Of a stretch of 64,000 nucleotides of DNA, positions 50,313 through 63,700 are shown piece by piece. The position numbers and the translations under genes are program-made. Position 1 is the first letter of the stretch. Each line of letters opens with the position of its first letter. The stretch comes from Diadema setosum (Eukaryota > Echinodermata > Echinoidea > Diadematoida > Diadematidae). The stretch is taken from NCBI GenBank assembly GCA_033980235.1, contig CM067067.1:11076901-11140900 (forward strand), given 5' to 3'. The notes beneath the pieces were generated by a model that worked only from the letters and a program-made list of their open reading frames with translations, ran no database searches and was not told where the DNA came from.

Positions 50313-51153
50313 GTACGCCTATGATTTTATATCATGGCTACTACTAAAACTCTGATCTATTCAGTGCTTATTTACGTCGATGTAGGGCAATTTGTCAGTC
50401 AGTTGCAATACTGTACCTACTTGTAATCTTCATGGTGTGGAAAGTTCATATTTTGTGTGTAAACAATATGCACAAATATAGAAAAAGTCTCATAAATTCT
50501 ATGCCTGCAAAGAAAAAAAAATGTCATGGGAAAATGAGTGTCTTATGAAGGCAGCATTAAGGAAGATGTTTTATGTTTGTATAAACTATGTTCTTTGTAT
50601 TTGACAGCTAGTCAGACCTCATTAAAATGGTTTAAAACTACAGTATGACTGTGATGTCTGCGTCCATGTAACATCAAGAGTGCCTCGTTGTGTTCTAAAT
50701 TACTTGTGATGTTTTATAATCTCAGCACATTAGTTAACTTACTACAGGAAAACCCTGTTATAAAAAGGTCAACGCGACTAGCAATTTTACCTTGTCATAA
50801 GTGGTACCTCGTACCTTGCCATATAAAGAGAGCTTGTGAAACATATTTTTCTGTATGTCAGAGAATAAAACAAAAACAAAGATTACTGGAAATATCTGGG
50901 AAAGACATACCAGTACACAAAATATGTGGAAAAACAAAGAAAACCTACATTATCAACTAGTAAAATGTAATGACATACAATGATATAACAAACTCTCATT
51001 ATACTGGTCATTTTTATCTAACCCCGAATTTCAAATTTACATCGTTTTCATCGTTTTTGCCTCACTGACATTACGTCATCTAAAGATACAGTGATAAACA
51101 AATAATTCTTTATCCCATAGAGCTTTTTGCAATGAGTCCACTGCACATATACA

Positions 51154-51362
51154 GTACTGTAAAATTATATTTTTGCAGCATTAAATTTTCGCAAATTGGA
51201 GCTGACTGCCTTTTTTGCGGCATTAAATTTTCGCAAATTGCCACTGTCATTCAATGCCATTAGTGCAGATGAAAACTTTCACATACAATTTAATTTTGTG
51301 AATTTGGCTCGGGGAAATTTGCGAAATTTAAATGCATGTGAACATCCCTTGTTTTACAGTGT
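51154..51362. mobile_element. MITE with AATTTTCGCAAATT core units
   Basis: Ends ACTGTAAAA and, as reverse complement, ACTGTAAAACAAGG. It has two tandem copies of about 50 bp (CATTAAATTTTCGCAAATTG) on the left and GGAAATTTGCGAAATTTAAATG on the right. Confidence 0.55.
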
Positions 51363-51453
51363 ACACGGTCTGTCTGGTTTGAAAGGAATATCACACACAG
51401 TTATTCTCTTTTTACATGGACATGCACGCACTCACACACACACACACACACAC

Positions 51454-51806
51454 CAGAGCTACCAAGTCTCACGCATTCTGTGTGAGACTTAAGCGTTTAG
51501 GGGCTGTCTCACGATCTCACGCATGGCACCCATTTTTCTCACGCATCGGGCGAAGTCTGCAACTTGGGCCTATAATAATGAGCATAGCTCAAAGGATTTC
51601 CCTTTTGTCTTTCAAAATAAGTAAAAAATAGCCACTCGTAAGTATGCACCTGATCGCACCATTAAGAGCTAACAATTGAAAAAGCTCCCTACCGTGGGAG
51701 GAAGGAAAAACCTCTCCCACACCCTCGCTCGCACGCACATTCGCGCGCCGAGATGCCCAGTCATGAAAATCTCACTCATAAAAATTTTTTGAACTTGGCA
51801 TCCCTG
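51454..51806. mobile_element. Interspersed DNA element with TGCCAAGT-type ends
   Basis: Left CAGAGCTACCAAGTCTCACG, right as reverse complement CAGGGATGCCAAGTTC. CA microsatellites flank it on both sides. Confidence 0.45.
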
Positions 51807-52555
51807 ACACACACACACATACACACACACACACACACACAACAGGTGTCTTTACACAAAACTCTTACATACACATCTGTTGACAGTCATTACCCCATGG
51901 AAACCTTCATACTGAAGCTTAAAAAGGTATAATTTACCATTTGCAGATGAAACAAAAACCTAGCATTAGTGAGTTCTGAAATGTGAGTTGGAGATAGAAA
52001 CAGCCACTGTCAAATCTTGAATCGGTAAAATTGATGTTAAGTATTGTTAAATACACAAAATGTGAACAATAGTTGCAATAAAAATGTTTCCAGTCTAAAC
52101 TGCTACAGTTACGGTTTATTGATAAAAATACTGGTATCTCCTTATATTTTAGGCTTTATTGCCAAAATGTTGTGTGGTAGGATGTTTTGTGGTACGACAG
52201 ACCTACACATATGCATGAAATGTGATATCTTGAACATTTTTTAAATCACTGCTCCCAAAGGTTTACAGGACCATTAATTGAGGCTTGATCACCCAATTAC
52301 TAGTAATGTATAAAATGTGAATTCAAATGGATTGGAAAGACCCAAGAACATGATTGTATTTCAGTGATGAGCAAATAATTGCTAGCTGTGTTGTTAGATG
52401 AAGTATGAAAAAATGTATATTACAAAAATACAAATACATAATGAAAATTAATTGTTTGAAGTTCAAATTTTGTGAATATAGGAGACTTTACCTCGATGGA
52501 TACAAGCTATGGCAAACAGTGTGTGATGAATACATGGTATTTTACCAGCCTCATT

Positions 52556-52878
52556 GGCCCGAATTCACAAAGGTGGTACAAATGAAACCATGGTTTAAAC
52601 CATGGACAAAAACCATGGAGCGCCAAGTGTTGCATGGAATATTTCGTTACGAAATTGGTCATTTCGTCGATGAAATGATTATTTTGTAACGAAATGATAA
52701 CATTTTGCAACTAAATGAACATTTCGTCCACGAAATGATAATTTCGTTAACGAAACGGTCATTTTGTCGAAATGACCAATTTCGTAAAGAAATATTCCGT
52801 GCGACACTTGGCGCTCCATGGTTTTTGTCCATGGTTTAAACCATGGTTTCATTTGTACCACCTTCGTGAATTCGGGCC
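52556..52878. mobile_element. Foldback MITE with GGCCCGAATTCAC ends
   Basis: The left arm GGCCCGAATTCACAAAGGTG, then ACCATGGTTTAAACCATGG, is mirrored at the right end. The centre is a run of ATTTCGT(T/C)AACGAAAT palindromes. ATT borders both ends. Confidence 0.85.
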
Positions 52879-53236
52879 ATTTTGTGCATGTCATCACTCC
52901 AAAGAATATTCTGATGACTACTAGAAGCTCGCCTGCAACTTGCCCTGTATAACCACAACTTATGCATGCAAACTGTACCTAGGAAGTGATGGACTGGACT
53001 TCGTAGCTGCACAGGGGAGACAGGAAGTCCACACAGGCCTGTGTATTGACATGAATATTGATACATCAGTAAACTACTATTGTAGGACCTACAGGTGTTG
53101 ATCTTTCTTCTTGGTGAAATTTACATTGTGCTATTCCATGCAGCTGATCCTGGTAAATACAAAGCAATGCTTGGAATCCAGTTTACAAGCAGCAGGTGTT
53201 AGCGGAATCCAGAACAAACCTGTTCCTAGATGAATG

Positions 53237-53267
53237 CAGGGAGGTGAGATTTTGTCTCACCTCCCTG
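53237..53267. repeat. Perfect 13-bp stem hairpin
   Basis: CAGGGAGGTGAGA and its exact reverse complement separated by TTTTG. It stands alone in the spacer. Confidence 0.85.
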
Positions 53268-55414
53268 ATGAATGTCTAGAATATGAACAATGTGTTAATT
53301 AGCTGGGCTTCAGTGGCCTAATTTGTGTAATCACAACACTGCTTTTTACTGGAGTCATGCACAGCATATTATACAGGTTTGGTACAGGTAAGCTGTTGAC
53401 CCTTTGACACATCCACACAGAGCACAAGACAAGAAGTCATGCATTTGTGTACAACTTTTTTTTTTTTTTATTGCAAGATTTGCGTTCCAATCACATACTG
53501 GATAGAGATGCTATGCAAAACATTTATACATGTATTACTTAGTGATCTTCACACAGCTGTTAAATGTATGGTACAGGCAGGTGACCAGTGCTTACCTGTA
53601 CATGCCATCTACAGAATATAAGACACATAGCGGGTTTCATCATTACCAGTGATGTACACATTTGACTGACATACAGTGCATACATTGTAACATACTAAAT
53701 GCAGAGTTCAATATCACTTGGTCCTCTGAAATGCTAAGTACCTTTGCTGCTGAAATGTGGCCTTTGATGCACAAAAGTATGCATTTGCAAACTATTAATT
53801 TGTCAAATCAAAGATGGTACTCCACACTTGTACAGAATCTAGAAACAAACTCACCTTGCAACATTTTTGTGTTTTTTTTTACATTGTTTCGTTTTATATT
53901 TTCACAAGTCACATACATGTTAATGCAATATAAATTAGGTGGCAATCTTTCATATCTTGTACATTGTAACATTTGTAACAAAGATTACATCTTTTAATAC
54001 AACAGCATCACATTTACTCATAAAATTTTAAAGTGAGCATAAATAATCAGAACATTGATATGCACAAAACAAAGCAAACAACACAAAGTATCAATATTTC
54101 AAAACACATTCTGAAGGTATTTGTCCAAGTTAAACCTCTTTAGGGAATTGAAGGGAAGGGACATAGTAAAGGGCGAGGAAACAGAAATTCTACAGAATGT
54201 GAGCAAAGTAATATTTGCTTTTATATTCAAATATCATTGACATCACATGCCAGAAGAGATTGAAACAGTATGAGAAGCATTCTAAAGAGTCTAGGACACA
54301 GGTTTATCAAAAAGTAACCAAATGAGATGTCAAGTTGATGCATATCACTCACTCTGACAACTCTAGGAAGCTATATATGTAGTGTACATGGGGAATATTG
54401 GTCATCTGTGGGTGAACAAAAAGTGCCACAAACACTATGAACTTTGGCTGAGATGTCAGATACCCCCCCCCCCCCACACACACACACACACACCGATTCA
54501 CCCAACCCAACACACTGTGATCTTTATTTCCATCAACACATACAGGCCATGTAGAGAGAGGAGCACACTCTCAAAAGCTTTCCTAACAAACTGACTATGT
54601 GACACAGAGAAATCTGGTATGTATCAACACGACAAAAATATTACACACTTATGATGCTAACTCTACAGTACTTACTGGTATAGCACATACACAGGGTACT
54701 GATTAAGTTTCTGATCTTCAAAGAAAAATGAGAGGTATTTTCCCCCACTGTAGCCCTTTGTACCCCCCCCCCCCCCCAAAAAAAAAAATAACATTAGCTA
54801 CAAATTGTATGTGATACACAGAAAAAGCATTGTCTTGAACACGAACTCCAGCTTTTGACTCTCAGTATCACAAATTTTGTGAATTGTCATGAGGAAAATT
54901 CTTGTTTCTGATCAACAATCAACTGTTTAGAAAAAAAAAAATGAATGCCTTAAAAAGAGTTGCGTAAACATTTTGATTGAAAAAAAAAATGTACAAATGG
55001 TGGCAGTTCTGAGTTGTCATATCCATATTCTAACACAGGTATCCAGTTAATCACAATGGTACTTATAAACTGTCTGAGACAATCAAATTTATAATTTTGA
55101 ACACATTTTTATCACCCTATTTATGAGGAGTGTATCATATAGACTACAGCACTCAAAGCAAATGCTCAACATATACTAGTAACAATGATGACACACATTA
55201 CTAACAGAAATTGGCAGTCAATAAAGCCTAATTATTTGATAACCATCAATTCACAAGAGTGGTTTATCCAAACCTAATATGGAAAATCAAATTGTGATAA
55301 TATAAAATAGTGCGCAGCATGTATAAAGCATATCAAAATTATGCAAGCATCTGGTCCTTTTGTTAGGGAAGGATGCAAAACAACAGCAACATTGATAATG
55401 ATAATAAAAAATAA

Positions 55415-55661
55415 TACTGTATACGCCGAATATTTCGCAAGGTTTTTATTTTCACGAATTTCGCGAGTCAGGTGCTATTCACGAAATTAAAGACACGCGA
55501 AAATATTGACTCTGATCCCGACGTGAATGTACAACGTGCGCGTGTACACTTCTCCGTTCCAGTACAGGACTCCACGATCGCGAATTTCACCACTCGCGAA
55601 ATTGCCGGGAATAACCGATTCGCGAAATTTTAGACTCGCGAAATATATGGCGGATACAGTA
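55415..55661. mobile_element. MITE with TACTGTAT...TTTCGCG ends
   Basis: Left TACTGTATACGCCGAATATT, right as reverse complement TACTGTATCCGCCATATATT. Repeated TTCGCGAAATT motifs lie throughout. A decayed relative lies near 56130-56220. Confidence 0.8.
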
Positions 55662-55775
55662 AAACATTGCCAAACAAGATAACAAAAGCACACAAAAAAC
55701 AAAAAGGCGACAAAATAGGAAGAAAAGATTAAAAAGTTCATTGTTAGAGCATTCTTAATTTGTTAGTAATGTCAA

Positions 55776-55955
55776 TACAGTCAACTTTGCTCAAATCAAC
55801 CTCGCATAAGTTGAATAATCGCCGAAGTGGAAGATCTTTTCAAGTCCTCTTCTCTTTATATTCTACTGATTTTAACCCTTCATAAGTCAAATTTTCTCTA
55901 AGTCGAAGCTATTTCTTCAGTCCAAATAGATTCAACTTATGTAAGGTTGACTGTA
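55776..55955. mobile_element. 180-bp MITE with TACAGTCAAC ends
   Basis: Left TACAGTCAACTTTGCTCAAA, right as reverse complement TACAGTCAACCTTACATAAG. Internal CATAAGTTGAA and TTCAACTTATG are also inverted. Confidence 0.8.
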
Positions 55956-58900
55956 CTTAAAAGAGAATCCAGGAAACTGTTACTTTTAACATAGGCAGCA
56001 AAAGGGTTTTTTATGTTGTTTTTTGTCAAATAAAGATTTGTTTCTTGTCATGGTTTTAATGTATACAAGAAATTACGGTGGGTGTGGCAAGGCCACATTA
56101 TGAAAATAGATATACTTTAGAACCAGAAATGTTTGCGTGCATTTTAGTTTCACGAATTTCACAAGAGCAGAGGCAAGATTTGCGAAAATTAAAATGGCAA
56201 TGCACGCAAAAGTTCTTGCCTATACTATGATGCACTGAATGCCAGCGGCAATTTGCAAAAATTCCATGTCACGAAGATATGTTGCTTTACAGAATTTTTT
56301 ATTGAGTATCCAATATGTGATGGGCATGTTGTATATCCCAGTACAAGATAAAAGGACAGCCAAACCAACTTTCAGAATACAGCTGTACCAATTAAAAGTT
56401 GTTCTAGCAGTCTCTTATCTTAGACAACTAAGAGAAAAGAAAAGAGAAAAGAGCTTTCAGAATATCACCCAAGGCAATCCACAGTGAATGTTTTTTCACT
56501 AAGCCAGCAAATTTACATTTTCATTATATTCATTTGATATGGCTGAAAATATGTACACTGTTGCAATATAACATAAGCAATACAATAATACTGATCGGGA
56601 TATCGACTGTAGTGACACTTCTGTAGGCAGTGTATCTAAACACAAATCTGGGGGGATGAAACATTCATTTTGTCAGAATTTGGCAATTATGCATACCTCT
56701 CGAATGAGAAAGGGTATGAGAGTGCATGAACTGTATTCATTTCCTCTTCTGAAGAAGGTGGTGGATTGAAAAAAAAAGAAGAAGATAACAAGCAAAATTT
56801 TGCCCCATTTGTTTCACCGCAAAGCTACCACTGGAATCACAAAGAATACTTCTCCCACAAAACAGATAGAAAACAACAGCATGAACCTGACATTCTTACT
56901 ATGTACTGCAGAATGAAATAAGAAAGAGAAAGAAGAAATCCAACAGAATCTCAATAAATACGCAATTAATTAATCAATCTATCTACCAGAAGCAAATTTG
57001 GTATCGACGCTATTGGTGAACTGAGGATAAAAGTCAAGGTGACCAGACTGTCATCAAGGAATGAATAACGATCGGTTTTAATATGATGTAAAGTCTCCTG
57101 AAAATAAAGGTCAGAATATTCCCCTACTCAGACCTGAAATTAGAACAACATATCCCACTGCACATTCAAGTGTGCTCCAGACATTGCAAGGGAACACAAA
57201 ATCAACTACGATCCAAAGATTTCCAGAAGTTTCCACGATGATCGCCTTTCAGTTATCAACAACCTTGAAGTGCTCAGATCCCTCTGCATCAAAAATAACT
57301 TATCAAATATTATATATTATTGAAGGTATCGTAGTTGGTTACATTTTTGTCAGTGTTCAATGTTACTAACTCTTTTTTTCCCCCTTGCCTTTGTCACTTG
57401 CATGCCAATATAATGTAGCATAAAAATGATATCATGTACAAAATACACTCAATGAATTACACTGATTTCAATCACCTTTTGCCACAAAAACAATACACAT
57501 TTCGCAGGAAGGAGTCTTCCTAGTTACAGACATGTGATGCAAAGATATGGAATAGCTCTGGATCAGCGTATCGAGACTGAATGCCTGACAGAAATGAGTG
57601 CATTCACCCAAAGCGATACATCGACAGTGTCTCTGAATGCAACATCAATGACTTTTAAAACTACCAAAAATCATGTGGTTTCAGTATGACCTACTTTTGA
57701 GTTCACTGCATCACAGTCAATCAAATGTCGGGAATAACTCAAATAAACAATTGATAGTCTAAACTGGCAAGCAAGAAGCAAAATCTACACATTAGAAGGT
57801 CTACTTTCTTTCTTTCTTTCTTGGTTTCTTTAAATATGCAAACATATACACACACACAAAACAAAAACAAAAACACACATGCAAACTCAAAAAGTACTTC
57901 CATTCTTCCTCCCAATTTGGGCTCAGATTATGATATTTTCAACCATTGCATTGCTTGGCACATATATACACATTTAGACTTCTTCAACCCTCCGTGATTG
58001 TGACTGATTTTGTCACACAAGACACTGGATGGTCATTACTCCCAGTCTAAGCTGGGATCATTGTGAAAGGTGGCATGACTGTTCTTCTAAAATTCGCTAA
58101 TTTTAGAATGTTAGCTTCAAAAGGTTTGCATCCTTTACCTGTGGACGATGAAACCCACATTCATATCATCATGTCATACACTCATCCAATCGCAAACTTG
58201 TTATTCACCATACACTTTGGGACACAAAGAGGGCCTTAATGGTACAGAGCATATCTTTAACATTATGAAGTATTCCAAATCATTACCTCCAAATACTTTC
58301 TTTCTGCAAAAGAATTCTAAATTATAAAGAGAATCCTCAAGAAACAGTAATAAAACACATGTGTGACTCCACTGTTTCGCTTGCATAAATACAAGTACCA
58401 TCCCGTGTGAAGCATATGGCTTAGACCTTCATAAAAATTGTGTGAACACTCTTTTGGATCTCATATACACAATTCACATTTGAAGATTTCATTCCAGGCA
58501 GTCAGTATTGACTGTTCATTGGGGCAGAAAAGTGGCGGTATTGATCGTCAATTGGCTCATTTAATATTTGAAAGATGTGTGCAGTCCCAGAGTCCAAAAG
58601 TGTACAGCTGTTGACGAGTCTTCAAGCACAACATAGAAACTGCAGGCATTACAAAACTGCAAGTTCATTTGCACAAAAATATTTGAAATTTCAGAATAAA
58701 AGCACAGGCATAAACACTTCTCAGTGGAGACAGAAACTCTGCACTGCTGTTAGAGCAGGCTTCTGCAAACAGCAGATTACCAAAAAGATAAAACAAACAA
58801 ATGCACAAACAAAACTGTGACTAAACACAGAGAAAACATCCAACACAAATTAAACTCTAGAACATGTGTGCAGTACCAGAGACAAAATCACGACAAGAGA

Positions 58901-59036
58901 ATGTACCAGACTTGGACACATATTTGTCATACGTGACATCTTCATCGGTCTTTCAAACAATGAGAATTCTGTAATATACATTGCCTAATGAGTCAAGTAT
59001 CCCATGACACATTTCTGGGAACACATTGGCCCGGAT

Positions 59037-59242
59037 TCTCAAAGGTGGAATAACTTTATTACACCGCTTATTCCGCCAATTTATTACGCCTCTTATGCAA
59101 ATCAGGCCCTCGTGACGTAAAATGGCGCAATTTATTCCCCGGGATCTCTTCTCAAAGGTGGAATAACTTATTCCCCGCATAATACTGCGGGGAATTGAAG
59201 ATTCCGCGGAATAGTTATTCCAGCTCTGAGAATTAGGGCCAT
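59037..59242. mobile_element. MITE with GGCCCGGATTCTCAAAGGTGG ends
   Basis: The left end TGGCCCGGATTCTCAAAGGT and then GGAATAACT match the right end as reverse complement (TGGCCCTAATTCTCAGAGCT then GGAATAACT). A further palindrome CCCCGCATAATACTGCGGGG lies inside. ATT borders both ends, as in the 52556 element. Confidence 0.8.
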
Positions 59243-60084
59243 TGAGTACAAAGAAATAAAAACTGCAAGAAACAGTAGTTTGCTATGACATTCTTTGAAA
59301 AATATGCAATGCAACACTGATCAGCTGTCTTATCTAAAATTCTACAAGGTTGCTTTGTTGTTGTTTTCGGTGGATTTGTTTTAGTTGATTTTTTTATCCT
59401 ATTTTTCTTTTCCAATAAAAAAATTTGATGACACTTCTCTAAATGCTGTACTTTCATATGATACAGCTATGGCATGGCTGGAAAATGGAGTGTGCTGGTT
59501 TTGACTAGACTGCATAAACCTGTTTGAATGTATCTACCAACACAAATTCTGTTCACACTAAGAAAAACATGGAAAATATATTCCGCTGTCACTGTTCCTT
59601 CAATCATATCTTGCATCAGAAACATTGTTCTTGGCTGTCCTCATCATTGCCACTGGACGTTAAATACTTATTTACAAAGACTTAGAAAGAATTTATTACT
59701 TCAGAAATGTTTTTCATATTTCACATTTGAGTTGACAAGGAGATCAATCATATACATAGTACTTTTCCTTGGTAGCAAAAACACGCATTTCATATGATCA
59801 AGTAGTAAGCACATGTGATACACTCAATATCTTTTTTTGTGTTGTTGTTGATACACAAGATTTTTTTTTTTGTCCAAATTTTACTAACAAACTGAACAAA
59901 CATATGGACAAATAAAAGGAGGATGTTGACAAAATACACACACATTCAGAGCAAATGCAAGTCTGTTTCACACACACATTCAGCCTTCATGCTTTGAGTG
60001 CAGTAGTTCCGTTCTTGATGCTGCATCATTTACAATCAGCATTACTCTCCAGAGACTGACATGCAGAAAGAGAGCGTATCTGTA

Positions 60085-60356
60085 TCAGTCGTTTTGGCTG
60101 ACTGTCGATGTCGCATTTGCTGTCCCAACAACATTGACTGCTTTCCACGCTGGTCGCAGTTTTGACGATTTGCGCATCTTGTACACGTAAACACGCACGT
60201 TGTTGACGATATAGTCCCGCACAGAGGCAGTAAATTTGTTGACGAGGCAATACGCTGTCGCGCTGCCAAACACTGCGTTGTACATTAACCCCATGTAGAA
60301 GTTAAGTAATGAATCCAGTCGGCCATATTCACCAAGGAGATCAAAGTTTGTGATGC
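60085..60356 (-). CDS. LMBR1: LMBR1-like last coding exon
   Basis: Minus-strand acceptor TTACTCCAG. It encodes (G)ITNFDLLGEYGRLDSLLNF, one membrane segment (YMGLMYNAVFGSATAYCLV), then a basic cytoplasmic tail ending NATSTVSQND and TGA. The tail beyond FTASVRDYI is lineage-specific. Confidence 0.85.
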
Positions 60357-60711
60357 CTGGAGTAAAACAAGAACGAAAAGAAAAAAAAAAAAGGAGGGGA
60401 CACAGAGATGAGAAACTACTAGCATACACCTAAAGGTAACTACTGACATATCATTTAATACTCAATGCCATTAGAGTATCCATAGTGATTATACAGGCCC
60501 ATTCCCATTGAAGTGTTGTTTTGTTTTATTGGATGATTTTTTTTTTTTTTTTGGGGGGGGGGGGGGTTAAGTGCACTTTCAGTTATGACAGGCAGTAATT
60601 CCAGTCAGGGAAAAAAAAAAATTACAAATTTGCCACTATTAAAATTGACAATACAGATAGGTGCATTAACTATAAAGCATTCAATTAAAGAAACCCTCCC
60701 ATCAAAACACA

Positions 60712-60754
<43 letters not shown>

Positions 60755-63700
60755 CAGCACAAATCTTAGTTCACTGGCTTCTGCAACATTTCCTATCAGA
60801 AAAAAAAACAAGGCAAGTGCCAAATCGTGTCTCGCCCATTCGCGTAGAAGAAATTAATGTTAATCTAATTCCCGGAAATTCATTAACCCGCCTATGACCT
60901 TTGAAATGGTGGTGACCTTCAACTCCCCAAGGGACATTTACCATCCAAGTTTGGTCCCAAATGGACAAAGGGATAAAAAGTTAAGAGCAATAATCAAAAT
61001 GTGCCGTAAAAACTTAACATTGGGCCCTAAAAGTTTGTTGACTCTTGTCTGTGACCTTTGACCTTGTGGTGACCTTCAACTCCCCAAGGGACATCTACCT
61101 TCCAAGTTTGGTCACAAACGGACCAATGGATCAAAAGTTATGACCCACAAAAACTTAACATTGGGCTCTAAAGTTCATTGACCCATGCTTGTGACCATTG
61201 ACCTTGTGGTGACCATCCATTCCCCAAGGGACATCTACCATCCAAGTTTAGTCACAAATAGAGTTATGGATCAAAAGTTATGACCCATAATAGAAACGCG
61301 CCATAAAAACTTAACATTGGGCTCTAAAAGTTTGTTGACCCCTGCTTGTGACCTTTGACCTTGTGGTGATCATCCAGCCGGGGCGAATTATCTCGCTAAG
61401 GCCAAAAAAAAAAAATTGTTGTATCGAAAAATGCGTCTTGCACATCTACAACCAAAGGCACACATCTGTACCGAGTTTCATGGAAATTGGGCAAAAACTG
61501 AGGAAGTAGTTTGCAACATAAAATTTTCCATCATTTTGGCTCATAATATGTGAGCTGTTACCATGGCAACATACTTTTTGTCACTGTCAAGAAATGTGTC
61601 ATGCTGACCTATATCCTAAGACAAACATTCAATATGAATTCCATGAGAATTGGAAGAACACTGATGAAGCAGTTTTGCCATGAAGCATTTTGCCCTATAT
61701 TTTACCAATAACATGCCGTTACCATGGCAACGCACTTTTTGCCACTGCGGAAATATGTGTCTTGCACATTAACATATTCAGACGAACATCTGTACCTAAT
61801 TTCATAAAAATTGATCAAAAACTGTGGGAGGAGTTCGCGACGCAAGATTTGTACCCATTTTTGCCCATAATATGCCGTTACCATGGCAACGTACTTTTGG
61901 GTACTGTCAAAAAATATGTCTTGCACATCTATAACCCAAGGCACACATCTGTGCCAAGTTTTATGGGAATCGGTTGAAAACTGAGGAAGTAGTTCGCGAC
62001 GCAAGATTTGCAATGGACCGACCGCCCGACCACCCGACCGACCGCCCGACCGCCCGACCGCCCGACTGTCCGCTGATTCCTATATACCCCCTTCAAACTT
62101 CGTTTGGCGGGGGTATAAAAAGGAAATACATCGTTTTTACCGAGAGAGGAAGCGATACGGGTTTGCGAATTATCAAAAACAACAACAACAGCTGTTGTCG
62201 GAAAATGGCCGCACAGTACAGCGTGTCGGCGACCAGCAAGTCCGGTTCAAAGATTTTATCTAATATTATTCGGAGAATTGATTTGTCTGTGGCGCTGGGT
62301 GATTTAGCCCAGGAATTTGTTCGTTCGTATTCTGACCGGTATGTCCTGACAGCTGTTAAAGTGGGGAAGGCGGAAACAGGTCCGTTCAAAGATGTCCTGC
62401 TGTCCGACCAGAGTGCCATTCTGTTGGATATGGGGTACCGGTATATGGTTTGCTACTACAAATATGATGGAGGCGAAGAAGTGCCGGTCGCGCCAGTACA
62501 AAACGCTCTATCCGTGTTGATGGCTTCACCAGCGAGATTGGCGAGTTCTGCTCTTCCCAAGCCATTGACTTTGCATTTAAAGTGACGTCATATTTCTCCT
62601 CAGAGTACTGTGCGCGATATTTGATCCCCTGACCATACTGATATACAAATTGGACTCGTAGAATAAACACGGCTACAAAGTTTCTATGATATTTTATTTC
62701 ACTCTATATTTCTCCATGTGAATACAGTAAAACCTTGTTGTAACAAAAACTCTGAAATAACAAATGCCTGTCACAACATTGGGTGGAGTTCTTGAAGGTG
62801 CTTTCATTTTAGACCATGGTTCAGCCATGGAGTGGCTTAAGTTGGAGGCGAGTTCATTGGACCACTTTGAAAATACGCGCTTGATTTAGCGCATATTTCA
62901 AAAGTGGTCCAATGAACGCATCTCAAATTTAAACCACCCCATGGCTTAAACCAAAACCACCTTTGTGAATTTCACCCCCCTCCCCACCCCCCTATTTTGG
63001 GTGGACGCCTATACTTGTTCCCTATTTTCAAAAGACCCCCCCTCCCCCCCCCCCCCCCCCCCATCTAGGGAAAACATTCAGAAAATGACCCCCTACCTAC
63101 AGAAACTGACAAAATAACCCCCCCCCCCTTTTCATAAATTTCTAGGGAAAATCTTCTGGAGATCAGTCCAATTTTTTTTTTTTTTTTTTTTTTTTGGGGG
63201 GGGGGGGGCTCTGACCCCCTATCTACGGAAGAGTTTTCAACAGACCCCCCCTCCCCCCATCTACAAAAGAATTTTCAATGGACACCCCATCTACGGAAAA
63301 GACTAAAAAACACACCCCCCCCCCCTTTCACAAATTTCTAGGGACAAATCTTCCTATTTGAAAATCTCATGTTACGCCAATACAACATTTTTTTTTTTTG
63401 CCGAATTCATGAACTAGCGCAAGATTTCTTGGGATTAGCATCGCGATGCTTATCGCGCTAATTTTCTGGTTTTTTCTGTCCACACGTGCAAAAAACTCGA
63501 GATACCAATCGCGATGCAAATCTCGAGATTTGTATCCCGCTAATTGGTGTACATGTGAACCCCCTTTAAATCTAGCAGCATGCACAGCGTACACTTTTGA
63601 TAAAGTTGTTTTCCTGCAGTGTCATAAGTCGGGCATGGCCGGACATTTCACTGTAAGGATGACAGTGATAGTATGCAGTGTCTTACCGAGCACCTTGGAT

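Larger units (their letters stand above)
46612..60084. other. Spacer between G6PC and LMBR1-like gene
   Basis: No coding gene supported. AT-rich sequence with scattered MITEs (51154, 51454, 52556, 55415, 55776, 59037), one tRNA-like SINE (50236) and CA tracts. The part nearest 60085 is probably a long LMBR1-like 3' UTR on the minus strand, but I cannot fix a poly(A) site. Confidence 0.55.
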
